NCBI GenBank assembly: GCA_002405475.1
Contig: DHLX01000014.1
Span: 1 to 14,602, forward strand
Length of the DNA stretch: 14,602 nt
DNA from: Burkholderiales bacterium UBA4657
GTDB taxonomy: Bacteria; Pseudomonadota; Gammaproteobacteria; Burkholderiales; Burkholderiaceae_E
Reading direction: 5' to 3'
The first letter of the stretch is position 1, and each line of letters starts with the position of its first letter. This document shows, piece by piece, positions 1-7,587 of this stretch. The notes under the pieces are model-generated. The model was not told where the DNA came from. It worked only from the letters and a program-made list of their open reading frames with translations, and did no database searches. Made by a program: the position numbers and the translations under genes.

Positions 1-704
1 GTATTCTTCTGGTCGAAGACAATACCGCCATGCGCAATCTGGTAGCGCATGAGCTGCATCATGCCGGCATTGCAGCCGACGCTGTAGGTCGAGTCAGCGA
101 AGCCGAGGCCTGCCTGGCTCAAGTACGCTATGCGGCACTGGTACTTGACCGCGGCCTGCCCGATGGCGACGCACTGCCGTGGCTACAGCAGCTACGTGCG
201 CGGCAGATCGTCATGCCCTGCCTCCTGCTCACTGCACGCGACGCTCTACACGACCGTGTTGACGGGCTCGAGGCGGGTGCCGATGACTATCTGACCAAAC
301 CATTTGAACGCGACGAACTGGTCGCCCGTGTGCGTGCCCTGCTGCGCCGACAAAGCGCCTGGGTTGCCAGTGCGCCGCAATGGGCCGGGCTGGTGGTCGA
401 CCCGGTAAGCGCCCGCCTTAGCCATGGCCGCTGCAGTGTCAACCTGCCACCGAGCGAACTACAACTGATATTGGCACTGGTACAGGCCGAAGGCCGGGTA
501 GTACGGCGCAGCACACTCGAAGCAGCGGCCTGGGGTCTGACCGAGCCAGTGACGCCCAACGCGCTGGACGTCGCGCTACACCGACTGCGCCGAAAACTTG
601 AATTACTGGACAGCACGGTGCGTCTGGTGAACACCAAGGGCGTGGGCTACTCGCTGCAACCAGCGACCAATGCAGACCAAAAGCAGGATGAACAAATTGA
701 CTGA
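1..704 (+). CDS. OmpR-family DNA-binding response regulator, 5' partial
   Basis: This is a two-component response regulator that would bind DNA once phosphorylated by its partner kinase. The frame is open to base 3 and reads ILLVEDN before the first internal ATG at 30. That is the acidic N-terminal strand of a receiver domain, so the true start lies just upstream of the window. The receiver carries the phospho-acceptor Asp in LVLDRGLPDG (codon at 147-149), the LTAR segment, and the conserved Lys in DDYLTKPF. A C-terminal winged helix follows (about 390-680), with the usual PPSELQLILAL start and the VALHRLRRKL recognition helix and ending in TKGVGYSL. It overlaps the sensor kinase gene at its 3' end, so the two are co-translated. 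The regulated genes cannot be read from the sequence; the membrane protein behind the kinase is the nearest candidate. Confidence 0.95.
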   Translation, partial: ILLVEDNTAMRNLVAHELHHAGIAADAVGRVSEAEACLAQVRYAALVLDRGLPDGDALPWLQQLRARQIVMPCLLLTARDALHDRVDGLEAGADDYLTKPFERDELVARVRALLRRQSAWVASAPQWAGLVVDPVSARLSHGRCSVNLPPSELQLILALVQAEGRVVRRSTLEAAAWGLTEPVTPNALDVALHRLRRKLELLDSTVRLVNTKGVGYSLQPATNADQKQDEQID

Positions 705-2082
705 ACCCAGGCCTCGCCGGCTCCACCGAACACCCAGCCTGGCACTGCGCCTGGCACTTGGCTTTATACTCGCGTTTGCCTCCACAGCAATTCTGGTCGT
801 TGGCTTCAAAGCAGTCATGGCCGAGCGCTTTGGTCACCTGGTCACACGCAACAGCATGGAAGGTCAAACCAAGGACATTATTGACAGGTTTGTACTGAAT
901 GACGAGCAGCGAATAGTCGGCGTTGCGCTCAGACCAGATGAAGCTCTGGGCTTCGATGACTTCTTCTCCAATCTCAAATTCCGTGTAATCGACGAGAACG
1001 GGCAGGTCGTCGCCAGCAGCGAAGCCGACCGCCGCTCACTGCTGGCGGGTCGTCATGTTAGCGAACAACCCGGCTTCTTTGGCGTGGTTCAGTTTGACGG
1101 ACGTGAGTTCTTTGTCAGCGCCTGGCTGCGCGAAGTACATGGCCGACCCTATGTGTTGCAGCTGGCGCGCAGCGACCGCTTTGAACTGCTGGCGCGTCAG
1201 GCGCTAACACCCGCCATCACTGATACGGTCGCACTGCTCGGCAGCTTTTCCGTCGTCATCTTCGCGCTGGCTGGCGCTCTGGCGGTGCGCTCGGTGCTAG
1301 GGCCGATCCGCACTGCCGAACAAGCGGCACGCAAGGTGGGTGGGCGCAATCTGGCAGCGCGCCTGCCCGAAGACCAGATGCCAGCCGAAATCAAACCCCT
1401 GGTAGAGGCCTTCAATGGCGTACTGGAACGGCTAGAGCGGACATTTCAGGAGCAAGAACGCTTCATCGCCAACGCAGCCCACGAGTTAAAGACGCCACTG
1501 GCACTGGCACGCGCCCGGGTCGAGGCCGGACTCGATAACGAACAAGACCGGAACCGGCTGCTACAGGACCTCGACACCATGGGTCGTCAGGTACAACAAC
1601 TGCTGCAACTGGCACAAATGGCCGATCCGCAAACACTGCGGCCAAGCCAGATAAAGCCGGTCGAAGTGGCGCGAGAAGTACTCAATCATTTGGCTTACAA
1701 GGCACATCGTTCAGACATTACCCTGCATCTGGAGCAAGCCGCTGTAGACGTACAGATCGAAGCCGACCCTGGAGCATTGTTCGTGCTGCTAAAAAACCTG
1801 GTCGAGAACGCACTCGATTTTTCGCCACCGGGCGCTGATGTCAAAGTCCGGTTAAGCATGACTGGAATCAGCGTACAAGACCACGGGCCTGGAGTGACTG
1901 CCGAGCATCGAGCGCAGATATTCGAACGTTTCTGGCGGGCACCGGGGCAAAGCCGGTCAGGTTCGGGGCTTGGCCTGGCACTGGTACGTGAAATTGCCCA
2001 TGCCCATGGCTGGAGCGTGAGTTGCAGCGAGGCTACTGGCGGAGGTGCCTTATTCACCGTATGCTGGCAAGCGTCAACATGA
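670..2082 (+). CDS. Two-component sensor histidine kinase (HAMP-HisKA-HATPase)
   Basis: This inner-membrane kinase should autophosphorylate on His and pass the phosphate to the preceding regulator. Numbered from the ATG at 670, the order is: TM1 about residues 26-46; a periplasmic sensor of about 130 residues; TM2 about 183-207; HAMP beginning near LGPI (about 212); the HisKA box AAHELKTPL with His271; the N box with Asn380 (LVENALDFS); G1 DHGPGV with Asp404; the F box FERFW; and G2 SGSGLGLAL about 430-438. All catalytic motifs are intact, at 470 aa. The gene overlaps the regulator by 35 nt from this start. A second in-frame ATG at 688 (MNKLTEP) would reduce the overlap to 17 nt. Neither start has a clear Shine-Dalgarno at proper spacing, so the start is uncertain. 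The ligand is unknown. Confidence 0.95.
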   Translation: MQTKSRMNKLTEPRPRRLHRTPSLALRLALGFILAFASTAILVVGFKAVMAERFGHLVTRNSMEGQTKDIIDRFVLNDEQRIVGVALRPDEALGFDDFFSNLKFRVIDENGQVVASSEADRRSLLAGRHVSEQPGFFGVVQFDGREFFVSAWLREVHGRPYVLQLARSDRFELLARQALTPAITDTVALLGSFSVVIFALAGALAVRSVLGPIRTAEQAARKVGGRNLAARLPEDQMPAEIKPLVEAFNGVLERLERTFQEQERFIANAAHELKTPLALARARVEAGLDNEQDRNRLLQDLDTMGRQVQQLLQLAQMADPQTLRPSQIKPVEVAREVLNHLAYKAHRSDITLHLEQAAVDVQIEADPGALFVLLKNLVENALDFSPPGADVKVRLSMTGISVQDHGPGVTAEHRAQIFERFWRAPGQSRSGSGLGLALVREIAHAHGWSVSCSEATGGGALFTVCWQAST

Positions 2083-2107
2083 CCCCATTTCAAACGGAAC
2101 ACACCAG

Positions 2108-2914
2108 ATGAAGCCGAAACTCTTCCAGTCAGCGCCTGCCTGGGCAGTACGCGACCCCATGTTGCTGTCCGGCGTGGTATTGCTGACACTCAGCCCTTTA
2201 CTGCTTATCGTGTCCGGGCTAGACCAGCGTCTGCTGTTCGAACGCTCGCCCTGGGACAAACCCTTACGCTTCGCGCTATCACTGGGAATCTATGCCATCA
2301 CCATGGCGATTGCGGCACAGTGGCTGCTGCAACGCGAACAGCTATCACAGCGTAGGTGGTTATTGGGTTGGCGCTGGCTCGCACCACTACTGACCGCCAC
2401 TCTGACATTCGAAATGACCTGGATGGCGATACAAGCAGCACGCGGACTAGACTCACACTTTAACGAAGCAACACCGTTCGAGGAACTCATGTTCAGCCTG
2501 ATGGGTGTAGGTGCCGCCCTGCTCAGCCTTGGGACGCTATGGCTTGGGGTAGTCGCATCATGGCTGGCGTTTGGCGCGGCACGCATAAATGACCGCCTCA
2601 TTGCACTCGGCATCGCACTGGGTTTCATTGGAACAGGGCTGTTACTGCCGTGGACAGGTGAAGCCCTGGTCGAAGCAGGTCGCTCACAATCCGCGATCCA
2701 GGCCAGCACGGTCATACCACTGCTAGGCTGGAGACTAGACGGCAGCGATCCCAGACCAGCGCACTTTGTAGCAGCCCACATCATGCAGATCTTGCCTTTG
2801 GCAGCAGTGCTAATGACTCGTTACGGACCATCGAGCCGACCGGGCATTTCAGCTCTGGCACTCTTCATACTGGCGGCTGCCAGCACACTACTGACCGTAT
2901 GGGTCATGCCATAA
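2108..2914 (+). CDS. Polytopic membrane protein, paralog of the C-terminal domain of the protein at 4195-5445
   Basis: An integral membrane protein of 268 aa with about six or seven hydrophobic segments and no function I recognise. The frame is open upstream to 2045, but that start lies inside the kinase gene. The ATG at 2108, 25 nt past the kinase stop and with a CGGA element about 9 nt before it, gives a sensible N-terminus. Three blocks match the C-terminal half of the minus-strand protein at 4195-5445: WDKPLRF (residues 49-55, versus WIKPLKF), HFN...FSLMG (107-123, versus HFN...YSLMG), and GW plus AHFVAAHIMQILPLAA (about 207-233, versus AHFFATHAMQLVPLAA). His219 and His224 form the conserved H-x4-H and could bind metal or heme; that is inference. 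Its position suggests co-transcription with the two-component genes. Confidence 0.85.
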   Translation: MKPKLFQSAPAWAVRDPMLLSGVVLLTLSPLLLIVSGLDQRLLFERSPWDKPLRFALSLGIYAITMAIAAQWLLQREQLSQRRWLLGWRWLAPLLTATLTFEMTWMAIQAARGLDSHFNEATPFEELMFSLMGVGAALLSLGTLWLGVVASWLAFGAARINDRLIALGIALGFIGTGLLLPWTGEALVEAGRSQSAIQASTVIPLLGWRLDGSDPRPAHFVAAHIMQILPLAAVLMTRYGPSSRPGISALALFILAAASTLLTVWVMP

Positions 2915-3012
2915 GCCACATTGCCCCTGGCAAGTACGGCAAAAAACGAGGATACATTTTCATCATTGCTTGCAAATCAAAAAATACAAGATCGCTACGG
3001 GTCTGGTGAATC

Positions 3013-4047
3013 ATGAAAACAAAAATTCTTGTCTATGGAGTACTGGGATACACAGGCAATCTGTTTTTAGAACATGCACTCGATAAAGATTTGCCGATAG
3101 TATTGGGAGCCAGAGAAATAGAACTCAAGGATAAAGCTGCAGAACTTGGGATGGAATACCGGATTTTTGAAATAAATGCCGCACAAAATATTTCGTCGCA
3201 CTTGTCAGACATTAAAGCGGTGATCAATCTGGCCAATATAAGCTACAGCGTGAACAGGCATTTGATTGATGCGTGCATTCAAACAAACACACATTATGTT
3301 GATCTGGCGGCCGAATATCCTGACATGATAAATATATACAACCTCGATCATGCTGCGTTATCCTGTGGCGTAATGCTGATGCCCGGCGCCGGGTTCAATC
3401 TGGTTACGACCGATATTGCAGGAATGATTGCATCGAAATTATTGCCTGGCTCGAAAAAATTATCTCTAGGGTTTGCAACATTTGGCAGTGCTTCCAGAGG
3501 AACAATAAAATCAGTACTCAGATTAGCAACAGAGACCGGTTATTCACGGCTTGCAGGATATCTTATCGAATCAAAACCCGCTTCTGAAGAACATGTATTC
3601 ATCGCGGAAGGCAAAGAATATACCCTGATTAATAATCCCATTATGGGTGATGTCGTTACCAGTTTTCTAAGCACTAACATCCAAGATATTAAAGCGTATT
3701 CCTACTATCCCTGGATTCTGGTCCAGTTCATGAAAGGACGCATGAACTGGCTGAGAAAATTTTTGATGAATCATGGCCGCTGGTTCTTTCCTACGGGACC
3801 ATCTAAAGCTGAGTTACTTAAACAGCACACTTACTCATGGGCACAAGTTGAAAATAATGAAAATCAAAAATTGACTGTTACGATAAAAGGGCCGCAGGCC
3901 TATATTTTTACGGTTAAAGTCATAGGGCGCATTATTCATCAGATAGCCCAGGCTAACATCAGCCCGGGATTCACGCCCCCCTCATTTTATGGCCGCAATC
4001 TGATTGAGGGCATTGACGGTGTTCAGATCAGCGTAGTCAAAGAGTAG
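3013..4047 (+). CDS. Saccharopine dehydrogenase-like NAD(P)-binding oxidoreductase
   Basis: A soluble Rossmann-fold protein of 344 aa. The N-terminus has a dinucleotide-binding G-x-x-G-x-x-G (GVLGYTG, residues 9-15), followed by GAREIE at the end of beta-2, VINLAN, and a THYVDLAAEYP segment. This pattern fits the saccharopine dehydrogenase / trans-acting enoyl reductase-like family, in which members reduce varied substrates; the substrate here is unknown. Nearby residues PGAGFNLVTTDIAG and FGSASRGTIKS also match the family's layout. Base use is unlike the neighbours: lines counted by hand give about 38-45% GC against 60% or more in the kinase gene, and A/T-ending codons (aaa, att, gaa) are common. 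This suggests separate acquisition. It has 98 nt of AT-rich leader and faces the minus-strand operon, so it is probably transcribed alone. No strong Shine-Dalgarno is seen. Confidence 0.8.
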   Translation: MKTKILVYGVLGYTGNLFLEHALDKDLPIVLGAREIELKDKAAELGMEYRIFEINAAQNISSHLSDIKAVINLANISYSVNRHLIDACIQTNTHYVDLAAEYPDMINIYNLDHAALSCGVMLMPGAGFNLVTTDIAGMIASKLLPGSKKLSLGFATFGSASRGTIKSVLRLATETGYSRLAGYLIESKPASEEHVFIAEGKEYTLINNPIMGDVVTSFLSTNIQDIKAYSYYPWILVQFMKGRMNWLRKFLMNHGRWFFPTGPSKAELLKQHTYSWAQVENNENQKLTVTIKGPQAYIFTVKVIGRIIHQIAQANISPGFTPPSFYGRNLIEGIDGVQISVVKE

Positions 4048-4194
4048 CGATACGCATCAAACCGGTTGTCGTACCGTTAGCATTAACGAAACCCGCCTAG
4101 GTTAGAACTCTAATCAATCATGCTGACTAACAGACTATCTTCAAGATTCAAACCCGCAATACAAAACTGCGTGGCATATTCCGAACAGAATTTT
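4048..4194. other. Convergent intergenic spacer without a recognisable terminator
   Basis: This spacer lies between the 3' ends of the oxidoreductase gene and the minus-strand operon. The only symmetry I see is a short TTAGA-AC-TCTAA repeat at 4102-4113. It lacks a GC stem and a T tract, so I do not call a terminator on either strand. No small coding region is supported. Confidence 0.4.
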
Positions 4195-5445
4195 TCAGTA
4201 CGCAATAAAAGGACGGCCTAGCAATGCCTGAATGAAGGTGGCGACAACCAGGACAACATAAGCCAGCGCCACCAGGTGTACCGGGGCGTGTGCCTCACGC
4301 CCAAAAATTTTCGTACAAGCCAGCGCGGCTAGCGGCACAAGCTGCATGGCGTGGGTAGCGAAGAAATGAGCGACGCGAAGATCACCCCCCTCGCGCGACC
4401 AACCCAGCAGCCAAAGACCGTCAGCATCACTGACACTACCCCCTACCCAGTGACCCTCCATAGCCGACAAGCTACCTGCAGTCAGCAAAGTAAGCGGCAA
4501 TGTAAGAGCCAGCCCCCAGACAAGACCGCTACGCATGGCCGGAGCAAGATCGCCGACCGGATAACGATAGATCGCCCAAGCCAGGCTTGTACTGGCCGTG
4601 GTCAAAACAACGGCAGCGATCCCCATCAGCGAATACAGAGCTTCCCCGAGCGGGGTTGGGTTAAAGTGCGAACTCGTCGCCAGCGCTGCAGCACTACCAA
4701 TCCAAACAAGCTCCAGCACCACTGCCAAAACAACAGCACGCTCGTGCCACTGCCACCACGGTCTGCGCGTGATCCCGGTCGAGGCAAAGCGGGCGAACAA
4801 CGCCAGTGTCATCAAATAAATCACCAGCGCCAAATGAAACTTCAAAGGTTTGATCCAGACATTGATTCCCTGGAACAGGCGCGCGTCAAGTGCAAAGGCA
4901 CCAAGCAAGGGAAGCATTGCAGCAGCCACCACAATGGCAAGCCGTGTATAACGTGGAGAGTCTGCTACCAGGCGGGCAAGAATACCTTGCCAGCGCGGTG
5001 CAACGGCCGACCCGCCGGCCGACTGGGTCGACCCTGCATGATGCGAAATACGCAAACACTGAAACAGCAAATAACCGGCTGGTCCAAACATCAAGGTAGC
5101 CAGAAGACAAGGTAACACCATCCAATGCGCCATGCCCTCACGCCGCGCAGTACGCACCTGCCAGGCACCCAGCAGCAGATCAAAGGCAAGATAGTGCACC
5201 CAGCCCGCAAGCAACAGCCAGCGGTTCTGAAACAACTGCTCTACCGACCGCAGGCTGTCGAAGCCGCCCTGCCCCGAAGACCAGTGAGCCAGAACAATAG
5301 CCGTATAGCCCGCCGATAAAACCAGTGGCAAGACTACACCCCCCAGCACAACCAGCAGGCGCGGCGCAAGCGGGCTTAGTGCCAAAGCCACCCAGCCCAC
5401 AAGCGCGGTCTGATTCGCTATCTGAAATAATCCATCCGGGCTCAT
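4195..5445 (-). CDS. ABA4-like (DUF4281) membrane protein fused to a second membrane domain
   Basis: An integral membrane protein of 416 aa in two parts. Residues about 1-140 look like the ABA4-like/DUF4281 family: four hydrophobic segments, the NRWLLLAGWVHYLAFDLLLG core at 74-93, then a loop and PCLLATLMFGPAGYLLF at 112-128. A polar linker (about 134-165, HHAGSTQSAGGS) joins this to a C-terminal domain (about 170-416) homologous to the 268-aa protein at 2108-2914. Shared blocks are WIKPLKF (197-203), HFN with YSLMG (260-275), and AHFFATHAMQLVPLAA with His360 and His365. ABA4 proteins in plants act in carotenoid/neoxanthin metabolism; the bacterial role is not established, and I do not infer one. 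The start ATG overlaps the TGA of the upstream hydrolase gene (ATGA), implying translational coupling. It is the last gene of the operon. Confidence 0.85.
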   Translation of the reverse strand: MSPDGLFQIANQTALVGWVALALSPLAPRLLVVLGGVVLPLVLSAGYTAIVLAHWSSGQGGFDSLRSVEQLFQNRWLLLAGWVHYLAFDLLLGAWQVRTARREGMAHWMVLPCLLATLMFGPAGYLLFQCLRISHHAGSTQSAGGSAVAPRWQGILARLVADSPRYTRLAIVVAAAMLPLLGAFALDARLFQGINVWIKPLKFHLALVIYLMTLALFARFASTGITRRPWWQWHERAVVLAVVLELVWIGSAAALATSSHFNPTPLGEALYSLMGIAAVVLTTASTSLAWAIYRYPVGDLAPAMRSGLVWGLALTLPLTLLTAGSLSAMEGHWVGGSVSDADGLWLLGWSREGGDLRVAHFFATHAMQLVPLAALACTKIFGREAHAPVHLVALAYVVLVVATFIQALLGRPFIAY

Positions 5446-6701
5446 CGGCTCAGCTTGACAGTAGTTAAAAATTCGCCCAGACGTCGCTCCAGGTCTGGAT
5501 AGTGCGGATTGAATGTGGCCCGGGCACCCGCCTCACCCGGCGGCGGCAACTGCCCGCCAACACCATACCAAACCCGTTCCGCTTGCTGACATGACCGGAT
5601 CTCATCAGCCTGACGGAACGGAGTGCTGCCACAGTTGCGATAGCTGCCCGTTACGCCATAGTGCGGGTTTTCCGGCGCAATATGCACCGCAAGATGAGAA
5701 ATGCCCACCACCCGCAACGGCGCATTGGCAGCCGCAAGCCAGGTCACGCGCTGGCTGGTCACTGGCTTGGGCTGACCAGAAAAATAATTCACCATCATGC
5801 TGCGATCATCAGCAGCGTTAGCATCAAAGAATCGCCGGTTTTCAGCGACATCAACCACCTCATCGTCTTCGCTCTGCACCAACAGCCAGGGCGTACGTAA
5901 CGAACCCAGACTGCTTATCCGCGCGTCCATCGTGTCTAGCACCGCCATCGTAGAAGCAATGCCCCGGGTCGGCATCGCACTATAGCGCGCAAACTCTGCC
6001 CGCGGGCCGGCTGTAAGCCAGGGTCGGAATGACGCAATCCAGCGCGCCTGGCGTGCAGCAAAAGGCGAACGGATTCGATAAGCTGGCGACAAGCCAACCA
6101 CTGCATCGACAACATCGGGCGCCTCGGCTGCAACAGCCAGCGCAATCGCTGCCCCGAGCGAGAAACCCGCAATCACCACAAAATCGTTCTCACGATGGGC
6201 CTGCAGCACTGCTGCCCGAACATGAGTCAGCCAGTCATTGTGATCGACCACCATCAAATCTGCCGCTCGTGTCCCATGCCCGGGTAGCAACAGCGCACGC
6301 GCCTCGAAACACTGCCTGGAAAATGAATTCGCAAGATCGCGCATGGCAAAGGCGGTATCCGATAATCCATGAATAAGAATGGCTATACCCCGAGGTGTCG
6401 CAGACTTGCATTCCGCACTAGCGGCAACGCGGAACGGAGCCACCAGACTCAGCTCGGTATCGGCCATCGAAGAATCAAAAGGCACCCGGTGCTTGCGTAA
6501 CTCATGGGTCACACTACCCACATAAGCATCAAAATCAGCGACCGGGGCAAGCGCTGACGGGTTGCTCCAGCCACTGCTCACCAGTTCAGGTGACGGCGTG
6601 GTGTTCCCCCGTGAGGCGCAGCCCGACAAAAAAAGTACAGACAGAACTACCGCAGCGCCAAGCGCAACCATCCAACCCCCTTGAAATCGTCTGACAGGCA
6701 C
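5442..6701 (-). CDS. Alpha/beta-hydrolase lipoprotein (esterase/lysophospholipase-like)
   Basis: A predicted lipid-anchored serine hydrolase of 419 aa. I place the start at the GTG at 6701-6699. TAAGGA, overlapping the stop codon of the upstream gene, sits 7 nt before it, and this start gives a basic n-region (PVRRF) ahead of the hydrophobic stretch. The ATG at 6671 (also preceded by a G-rich AGGGGG) is an alternative; the frame stays open to 6854, but that part overlaps the upstream gene and reads as Cys/Trp-rich non-protein. The signal peptide ends in a lipobox LSGC with Cys28. The fold shows the oxyanion segment IHGLSD (about 110-115), the nucleophile elbow GFSLG with Ser181, a likely Asp280 in SEDDEVVD, and His336 in GISHLAVH. 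This triad order fits the Hydrolase_4/S33-like group. The substrate is unknown. It lies in the middle of a three-gene operon. Confidence 0.85.
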   Translation of the reverse strand: MPVRRFQGGWMVALGAAVVLSVLFLSGCASRGNTTPSPELVSSGWSNPSALAPVADFDAYVGSVTHELRKHRVPFDSSMADTELSLVAPFRVAASAECKSATPRGIAILIHGLSDTAFAMRDLANSFSRQCFEARALLLPGHGTRAADLMVVDHNDWLTHVRAAVLQAHRENDFVVIAGFSLGAAIALAVAAEAPDVVDAVVGLSPAYRIRSPFAARQARWIASFRPWLTAGPRAEFARYSAMPTRGIASTMAVLDTMDARISSLGSLRTPWLLVQSEDDEVVDVAENRRFFDANAADDRSMMVNYFSGQPKPVTSQRVTWLAAANAPLRVVGISHLAVHIAPENPHYGVTGSYRNCGSTPFRQADEIRSCQQAERVWYGVGGQLPPPGEAGARATFNPHYPDLERRLGEFLTTVKLSR

Positions 6702-6711
6702 GGTGGCATCC

Positions 6712-7452
6712 TTACGCAGTGCGGCGCAGACCACGCCACAGAAACAGCAGACCCAGCGCCATAAACCAAAGCTGAATGCCAGTCGTGGACAACACAATCG
6801 AGACCGGCGGGGTAATACCAAACAGTTCGAGCCCAGGCAAAGCAACCAGCACACCAGCCAACAAACCCGTCACTCCGGCCCAAAGCGGCAACTGGCGGTC
6901 GCGCAAAATCAAAAGACTGGTGGCAATCGCCCAGATCGCTGCAAAGGCTGCAACACCCAGAGCCTCGCCAATGGCACCGCCCCAGGCATTGATGACGGCC
7001 TGCATAGTCTCAATTGCGGCACGGCCCTCGGCCGATAGGCCAGGAGCGGCATGGGCCTCGGCCAAAGACACACTGCCCGTCAGCCAGCGCAAAATGCCTA
7101 TGCAGCGCGCCAGCGCCGAGGCTGCCGCCGCACCGATAGCAATCAGCGCCAAAGTGCCCAGCGGGCCAGAACGCGCCGCGATCCGAACCGTTATAACACC
7201 GGAAATAAGAAACAGCACCGAATACCCAAGGTACAGTCCGTATCCCAGACGCACCGCATCCAGCTGCTCACGCAGCAGCGGCAGCATCTGCGAGGCTGGA
7301 AAGTCCAGACTGTCCGGCCATTGAATGGCACCACCCAGCACCGCCATGGGCGCGAAAATACTGAAACCTTGCACCAGCAGAACCAGACCGGCCACCAGAA
7401 AAAGCGTGCGCGACCTGGCGCTGGCGCCAATCGATAAATCAAGTTGTGACAT
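6712..7452 (-). CDS. Six-helix membrane protein of unknown function
   Basis: An integral membrane protein of 246 aa with hydrophobic segments near residues 17-40, 70-90, 97-120, 158-183, 190-210 and 217-240, and a short basic C-terminus (RGLRRTA). The layout recalls DUF4386-type proteins, but I cannot confirm this and do not assign a function. The start ATG has a good Shine-Dalgarno on the minus strand (TTGGAG, 5 nt before the ATG). It is the first gene of the operon, diverges from the LysR gene, and its stop codon forms part of the ribosome-binding site of the hydrolase gene, with 10 nt between the two genes. The predicted promoter and palindromic operator lie upstream at 7528-7563. Confidence 0.8.
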   Translation of the reverse strand: MSQLDLSIGASARSRTLFLVAGLVLLVQGFSIFAPMAVLGGAIQWPDSLDFPASQMLPLLREQLDAVRLGYGLYLGYSVLFLISGVITVRIAARSGPLGTLALIAIGAAAASALARCIGILRWLTGSVSLAEAHAAPGLSAEGRAAIETMQAVINAWGGAIGEALGVAAFAAIWAIATSLLILRDRQLPLWAGVTGLLAGVLVALPGLELFGITPPVSIVLSTTGIQLWFMALGLLFLWRGLRRTA

Positions 7453-7527
7453 ACAGGCTCCAATACAGTGATTCGGGTTGTAGTTAAGTATTCAAGAAAC
7501 AGTGGTGCAACAGCAGCGGTGTGGAGT

Positions 7528-7556
7528 ATTATCCGCAGGGTTGATAGTCAATACAA
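7528..7556 (-). promoter_or_regulatory. Predicted sigma70-type promoter of the minus-strand operon
   Basis: Read on the minus strand, TTGTAT (7556-7551) and GATAAT (7533-7528) are separated by exactly 17 nt. The -10 matches the consensus at 5 of 6 positions; the -35 matches only TTG, as expected of a promoter needing an activator. It sits about 75 nt upstream of the first gene's start codon. The adjacent palindrome overlaps the -35. Confidence 0.45.
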
Positions 7557-7563
7557 TTGACTA
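7545..7563. promoter_or_regulatory. LysR-type operator: perfect 8+3+8 palindrome
   Basis: The sequence reads TAGTCAAT-ACA-ATTGACTA with no mismatch between the arms. Its core, TCA-N7-TGA (7548-7560), fits the T-N11-A rule of LysR-family boxes. It lies between the divergent regulator and operon, 24 nt before the regulator's start codon and over the -35 of the operon promoter. It is probably the site through which the adjacent regulator controls itself and the operon. Confidence 0.65.
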
Positions 7564-7564
7564 C

Positions 7565-7587
7565 AAATGAATTTATGAATTTCATTT
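7565..7587. repeat. AT-rich inverted repeat abutting the LysR start codon
   Basis: AAATGAA (7565-7571) and TTCATTT (7581-7587) are exact inverted repeats with a 9-nt spacer, ending directly against the ATG at 7588. No Shine-Dalgarno is seen in this leader, so translation may rely on an unstructured AT-rich leader or be limited by this weak hairpin. It could also be a second half-site for the regulator. Confidence 0.4.

Noticed and set aside
4351..5115. Plus-strand open frame of 254 codons within the DUF4281-fusion gene
   Set aside because: It is antisense to a well-supported membrane protein gene and its translation is rich in Gln, Arg, Pro and Thr with no domain pattern; it is a shadow of GC-rich coding sequence.
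6702..6854. Upstream extension of the hydrolase reading frame
   Set aside because: It overlaps the upstream membrane protein gene, reads as a Cys/Trp-rich stretch, and would bury the lipoprotein signal peptide.
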